Shown here piece by piece: positions 59,343 to 64,000 of a DNA stretch of 64,000 bases. Within the stretch, counting starts at the first letter, position 1, and each line of letters opens with the position of its first letter. The DNA comes from Epiperipatus broadwayi (Eukaryota > Onychophora > Udeonychophora > Euonychophora > Peripatidae), in contig JAQFVV010012509.1 of assembly GCA_028023455.1 (NCBI GenBank), positions 744,001 to 808,000 on the forward strand, written 5' to 3'. The notes beneath the pieces are model-generated. The model worked only from the letters and a program-made list of their open reading frames with translations. It made no database searches and was not told the DNA's origin. The position numbers and the translations under genes are program-made.

Positions 59343-59622
59343 AACTTTGCTCAGTTAGTGTTACCTTAAACTCCAATATTCAAGAATCTAAGAGTCCAGG
59401 TTTGATTCCCATGCTAGTGATGTCACTGGTTAGATCAGCAACACCTGAAGAAGATGAGAATAATATCATTCAAAACCTTGTGCATATACTAACTATGTGC
59501 TCTTACTAGCAGTTGAATGTAATTGGAAAATTTAAATAAAGTTAAATTTTTTTAAAGACATTCAATAATTGATATTAGATGATGAAAATAGTCCAATATA
59601 TAAATACAACTAAAATACCATC
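59343..59622 (+). mobile_element. SINE-E copy 3 (full length)
   Basis: Begins CTCAGTTAGTGTTACCTTAA, has CTAAGAGTCCAGGTTTGATT-CCC (B-box-like), AGCAACACCTGAAGAAGATG, AGAATAATATCATTC then AAAACCTTGTGCATA, and closes with AAATAAAGTTAAATTTTTTT and GGTCCAATA-like sequence. It is colinear with 3,871-4,143 (minus) and defines the family as about 275 bp. Confidence 0.65.
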
Positions 59623-61576
59623 ATCTTGAATCTTCAGGAAAACATCATGACCTAGCCATGTAAATTGCTCTATCTTTCTCAATTTTATATTGCACTTTAT
59701 TATTTCATAACTGCTTGCACATCATTCTAAGGTTTTGTTCATTTAGTTTGTTTATGTTTTAATATATATATTAATTAAATTGTATTACAACATTTGTGAA
59801 TGTAAATTAAAAAATATATATTACATAGCAATTATATTGTCCATGACTTCAATTATTCATGCAAACATGTTAAACAAAGGAAGTCCTATATACTATGCTT
59901 AATTGATCTTTTGATCTTTATATATATAACTGCACTTGATATATATTTTGATAAATATTTACAAACGTATTTTCTTTCATTTACCTGCATTATTTCATTT
60001 ATTTTTTAGATAAGTTTATTTGTTTTTAATGTGTAATGATCCAGATCCCCTAAAGAAATCAAAGTGGTGGCATCTAACTATAATCAGATTTAGGGTCTTC
60101 ATTTAGGATGGTATGAATGATATAATTTAACTTTAATCCAAGATTGAATCCATTTTAAGCAAGATAATTTTAAATTAAATATTCAATACAGATGCAATTT
60201 AGATTAATTCATTCAATCTTCACCTTTGTAGATGGTTCTGTTATGCTCAGTATTCAAACTCAGGGTAGTTTTTACATTTAACTCTCTTCAGATATTTCCA
60301 ACAATATTCTACATTAATAATCGATTTTAAAATTAATTTCAACCAAATTATTAAGATATTAAATTAGTATGATATATGTATATGGGTATGTGTATTCATA
60401 TCTTATTTATTTCCGAAAATAAATAAATGATTAAAATAAATCAGAGATCTCCTTGAATTTAAAACAAACAAATTTAAATTTATTTCAAATAACAAAAAAA
60501 AAATATTATAATAAGTGCTTTACACACATTTCTACTATTTTGTAATATCAGCTTAAAAAAATAACTTCCCACATCGCTGTAGATACGACTAAATTTTAAT
60601 AAATTGTAAAACAAGAAATAAAATTAAAATTTTATAAATTCAACAAAAAAAAAATACTAACTAGCTAAATTTAATATTAAAATTATATGTATAAATGAAG
60701 ATTTTATATTATCCAATACTTGTACAAGAATTCCAATTTTATAAGAACTCCCTTCTATGTATAGTCATTATTATGAAATAAAAGATCTTTTACCCAAGGA
60801 TGTTAATCATTTTACACAAAGAATAATAACAAATATTACTAAGTTAATTATGTTAGTAATAAACAAAAATTTCTACTCTGTCAAGAATGAAATCAACATG
60901 AAGAATAATAAAATCTTATGTCCATATTAAGTTATTTTTACCTCGGTCAAATCGCTTTATAGGGAAGACCTAAATTTTATTTAAAAAAAATATTTAAATC
61001 AATGATCTTTCCATTTTTCTTCATCTAATAACTTTCTTAAATGGACTATTTCAATATAAATGGAGTTTGGAAGCAAAGAAATAAAATTAGATGTCTGAAG
61101 TTGATGACACATATAACGATAAGATGTTTTAAAAGTTTATGGTATTCTCCTATTCATTTCTATAATTTATGAAGTTATGTACAATAAGAATAAAGTTCTT
61201 CATTTCCTGGTTATCAATCTTCAGTGAATCAATTATATACTCTGTTGTTCAGAATTCTTCCTCTTATATGATGTTGACATCTTCTTCCATAAATTATTTT
61301 GATATACATTGAAATTGCATTTTTAATTATATAGATGAAGTACACATATAGTTTAGGCATTTCAGTAGGAATAAACAATTACATTATTTTCAGATCAAAC
61401 AATAGCATTCGATCCTATGGCAAAATGGTCTTTACTCACGACACATTTTATATACTTATTATCTTCTTAATATAATTTAATTTACATATATAAATGTTTT
61501 TTTTTGACGAAATTTATCTTCTTTATGATTCCAATTTATAATGATCTTATTATGAGTTCCTCTAATTAATAAATAA

Positions 61577-62756
61577 AAATATACACCTGGGTCTCATTTT
61601 ATGCAGTAGATAGCTTCCGCAGAAAACCCATATTAAAAAAATTGCACAAAAATAGATTTAACTTGCCTTGAAAAATGGGGGATAGGTTTTGTAATTTCAG
61701 AAATCGTATAAAAGCAAAGCAACAAGGAAAAATTACTTTTAAAATTTGCATTAAAAAAATAAGGAAATAAAGTATGACTAATAAAAAATTTCAAATATTT
61801 GAAAAAAATTAATACAAAACAAACTTTTTTTATTAACTACAGTATTTAATTTTACATTTTTTCATACATATTTTAATCATTACCACTATTTGACAATATG
61901 CATTCATTTGTGAACTGGTAAGAAATCAGATTTGTCACAAAAGCAAGTACAACTAGCGCCATTTTCAGTCTTGTGCTATGTTAATGGTTTTCTGTCGACA
62001 ATGTAATCAGTGATTAAACTTTGAGATGATTTTACTAACTGTTTATAAAGCTCGTGATATCCAGACATATAACTATTTAGCTCTCGTTGGAATTTAAGAG
62101 GTTGTTCATTGCAGGAAACTCAGATTTCAGCATTTTCTGACATTTCTTTGTCTCACACTTCAACCTAAAATCTATGATTAACTGATTTTTACATATCAGA
62201 AAATAATAAATTTGTCTTTTTTAGTTCACTACTGAAATAAATTGTAAATGTTCATGTTTTGTTTCTATAATAAAAAAATGAGATCGCAATCAAAACTAAA
62301 AGATTATACATTATCACTAGAAATATTATTTTCAGTTTACAAAATCAATAAAATCTTCATTACTTATTTTGAAAATCTAAAAAATTATTTATTTCTATTA
62401 TATCTAACAAAATAAGTTTTAAAAGTTTAAAATTTTTGAATATTTATTGTGATATTTTTATATGTAAGTATAAATCTATTTTTATTATTTACTCATTAGT
62501 ATAAGTAGGTTATTTACATAGAAGCTAAGATTCTAAATACAGCTTCAGGCCACATTCACGTTAACTGCTAATATAACAGAATATTTTTTTTTTTAAAAAA
62601 AAAAGTATTTCAAGTCACAATAAGTTATTAATAATTTAAATTTCTTGATATCTAATAAATATTGTAAAATATGAAACATATTAAGAAGAAACATGAATTG
62701 CATAACTTCAAAATCGCATTAAAATCTGCATAAAACGAGATCCAGGTATATATAAT
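61577..62756. mobile_element. Nested Tigger-like TIR element, ~1.2 kb
   Basis: TATACACCTGGGTCTCATTT-TATGCAG at about 61,579-61,605 is mirrored by CTGCATAAAACGAGATCCAG-GTATATA at about 62,729-62,755, with about four mismatches over 26 bp. Both are next to TA. CCTGGRTCTCRTTTTATGCAG is like the ends of pogo/Tigger transposons. It encloses the coding-like relic at 61.9-62.2 kb. Confidence 0.5.
61905..62215 (-). pseudogene. Unidentified coding-like relic inside the nested element
   Basis: On the minus strand, one frame reads RLKCETKKCQKMLKSEFPAM (about 62,165-62,105). After a shift, the next reads FQRELNSYMSGYHELYKQLV and SLITDYIVDRKPLT (about 62,095-61,985), then after a stop GASCTCFCDKSDFLPVHK (to about 61,910). 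The stretch has higher GC and longer open frames than its surroundings. I do not recognise the protein; given the TIRs it could be a transposase fragment, but no catalytic motif is visible. Confidence 0.35.
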
Positions 62757-63451
62757 TTCATTTTGAAATTATAATTGATAATACTAAAGAGTAATTTATT
62801 TACTCTTTTTATTGAGTGAAATTAGAGTTCCTTTCTAATAAAAATTATATTAACAACAATATTCATTCAGAACACAGCAAAATGACTATGCGTACTGGCT
62901 AGTTCATTGGCAAAAGATAGGATGAATTTTTAAATTATTTGATCCAGATTTTGTAGTAGAATTGACTTCCGGTAGCATGTTTTAAATATACTATTTGATT
63001 TCACAATTTCATATTCGACTATTGTTGAAATTACTATAATTAATAATTGTATAATTGAATTCTAAATTTTATTTCCTTTGTGTTTAGTTGTTAAGATGTG
63101 ACTTGACCTAAAGGTTATAGGCAAGTTTACATCTTGATTATTAAGGTTAGTCAACTTAAATAATTAATATTATATATATAAATGATTTTAAAATAATCAT
63201 TTTGTAGATGAATATATGAATTAATCTAAATTGCATCTGTATTGAATATTTAATTTTAAATTACCTTGTTTGAATTGGATTCAATCTTGGATTAAAGTTA
63301 AATCATATCATTCATAACATCCTATATGAAGACCCTAAATCCGATTATAGTTAGATGCGACGACCTTGATTTCTTTAGAGGATCCGGACCTTTTCAAATG
63401 AGATCTATTTTTATAAATTAATATTGATGAATCAGATTCATATCAAACTAT

Positions 63452-63475
63452 TGCAAACAAACAAACAAACAAAAA
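63452..63475. repeat. (CAAA)n microsatellite
   Basis: Four to five CAAA units followed by an A-run. A 20-bp tandem pair, AAATAACAATATACTAAAAG, lies shortly after at about 63,694-63,732. Confidence 0.7.
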
Positions 63476-64000
63476 AATACATCAATAAAACCAAAAATAT
63501 AAATCCATAGAATCATTTAAATATAACTGAAGCAATTCTGATATCTTGGATGGATTCAATAAAATAATCAATTTTGGAATTTTTACAGTTAGAATAATCA
63601 TTATTTATAATATGTATAATAATAAATCATCACCAGCAGCATCCAATCACAAATGACTATAGCCAAAATTCCGAGAAAGAAAATTGAAAGACAAATAACA
63701 ATATACTAAAAGAAATAACAATATACTAAAAGTGTCAATTGTGATAATTATGCAGATAAATCACAGAACCATTAATAAATACATCTACAAATAGAACATG
63801 ATTATCCATTATTCTGTTTATCTGATACTTTATGATACTGTCTTTTTAACCTTTTTTGCAGCAAATGTATTCTTCTGAAAGACTGCAACACATTATCTAC
63901 TTATGGTTCTCCATTATATTTAATAATCATATCTTCCCAATATAAATAACCACTTTTTAACTTTTATAACATAAAGTCCCATAAAATTCATGCTCAAGTC

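Larger units (their letters stand above)
60038..63390. mobile_element. 3.35-kb unit bounded by ~175-bp inverted repeats
   Basis: Left arm 60,038-60,212 (GATCCAGATCCCCTAAAGAA ... GATGCAATTTAGATTAATTC) and right arm 63,217-63,390 (reverse complement GGTCCGGATCCTCTAAAGAA ... GATGCAATTTAGATTAATTC) match at roughly 90% with few indels. Long TIRs around an AT-rich core are typical of large non-autonomous DNA transposons. No clear target-site duplication was found, so a segmental inverted duplication remains possible. The core has no intact frame and holds a second, nested inverted-repeat element. Confidence 0.65.

Overview
This is an AT-rich, intron- or intergenic-type stretch of a eukaryotic (metazoan) nuclear genome. 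I find no bacterial-style gene organisation, no intact cellular protein-coding gene and no canonical tRNA or rRNA gene in the 64 kb. Open frames are short, mostly low-complexity, and many fall inside repeats. The repeat content is class II (Leu/Ser-like) tRNA-derived SINEs, RTE-like LINE tails ending in GATGATGAT runs, a pogo/Tigger element, hAT-like elements and many palindromic MITEs. This suits an invertebrate, perhaps a lophotrochozoan, but I cannot name the taxon from sequence alone.

Layout. 0-10 kb: a LINE tail at the window edge, a small TIR element (1.38-1.64 kb), a 292-bp repeat (2.4 kb), a head-to-head pair of ~270-bp retroposons (3.87-4.36 kb), SINEs at 5.3 and 7.5 kb, a palindromic MITE (7.03 kb) and a complete 935-bp TIR transposon (8.22-9.15 kb). 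10-20 kb: tandem duplications, two more GC- and CpG-containing islands that I cannot assign (about 11.3-12.95 and 18.5-19.5 kb), a SINE at 13.8 kb and a hairpin element at 19.6 kb. 20-32 kb: two large copies of the palindromic MITE (22.8-24.25 kb), a suspicious homopolymer-laden stretch (24.6-25.04 kb), a foldback element (25.5 kb) and long empty AT-rich sequence. 32-38 kb: an 874-bp near-palindrome, a nested direct/inverted duplication between 16-bp direct repeats, and two adjacent copies of a ~340-bp repeat. 38-43.2 kb: a cluster of five short SINEs, then a 1.4-kb Tigger element whose transposase frame keeps DNA-binding and C-terminal parts but lacks the DDE catalytic core. 43-64 kb: degenerate SINEs, a third unassigned island (44.9-46.8 kb), a LINE C-terminal relic (48.1-48.6 kb), an inverted retroposon pair (51.7-52.1 kb), a palindromic MITE (55.1 kb), a hAT-like element (57.35-57.95 kb), and a 3.35-kb unit bounded by ~175-bp inverted repeats (60.04-63.39 kb) that holds a second, nested TIR element.

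Best candidates for something undescribed: two sister SINE subfamilies with identical ends but different tRNA-like middles, supported by four target-site duplications; the DDE-less Tigger relic; the 935-bp TIR element with an 8-bp duplication; and the repeated occurrence of head-to-head inverted retroposon pairs, two of which carry a stem followed by GAAACGTTG-like sequence, reminiscent of Penelope-like/hammerhead ends. All comparisons were made by eye, so identities are approximate.
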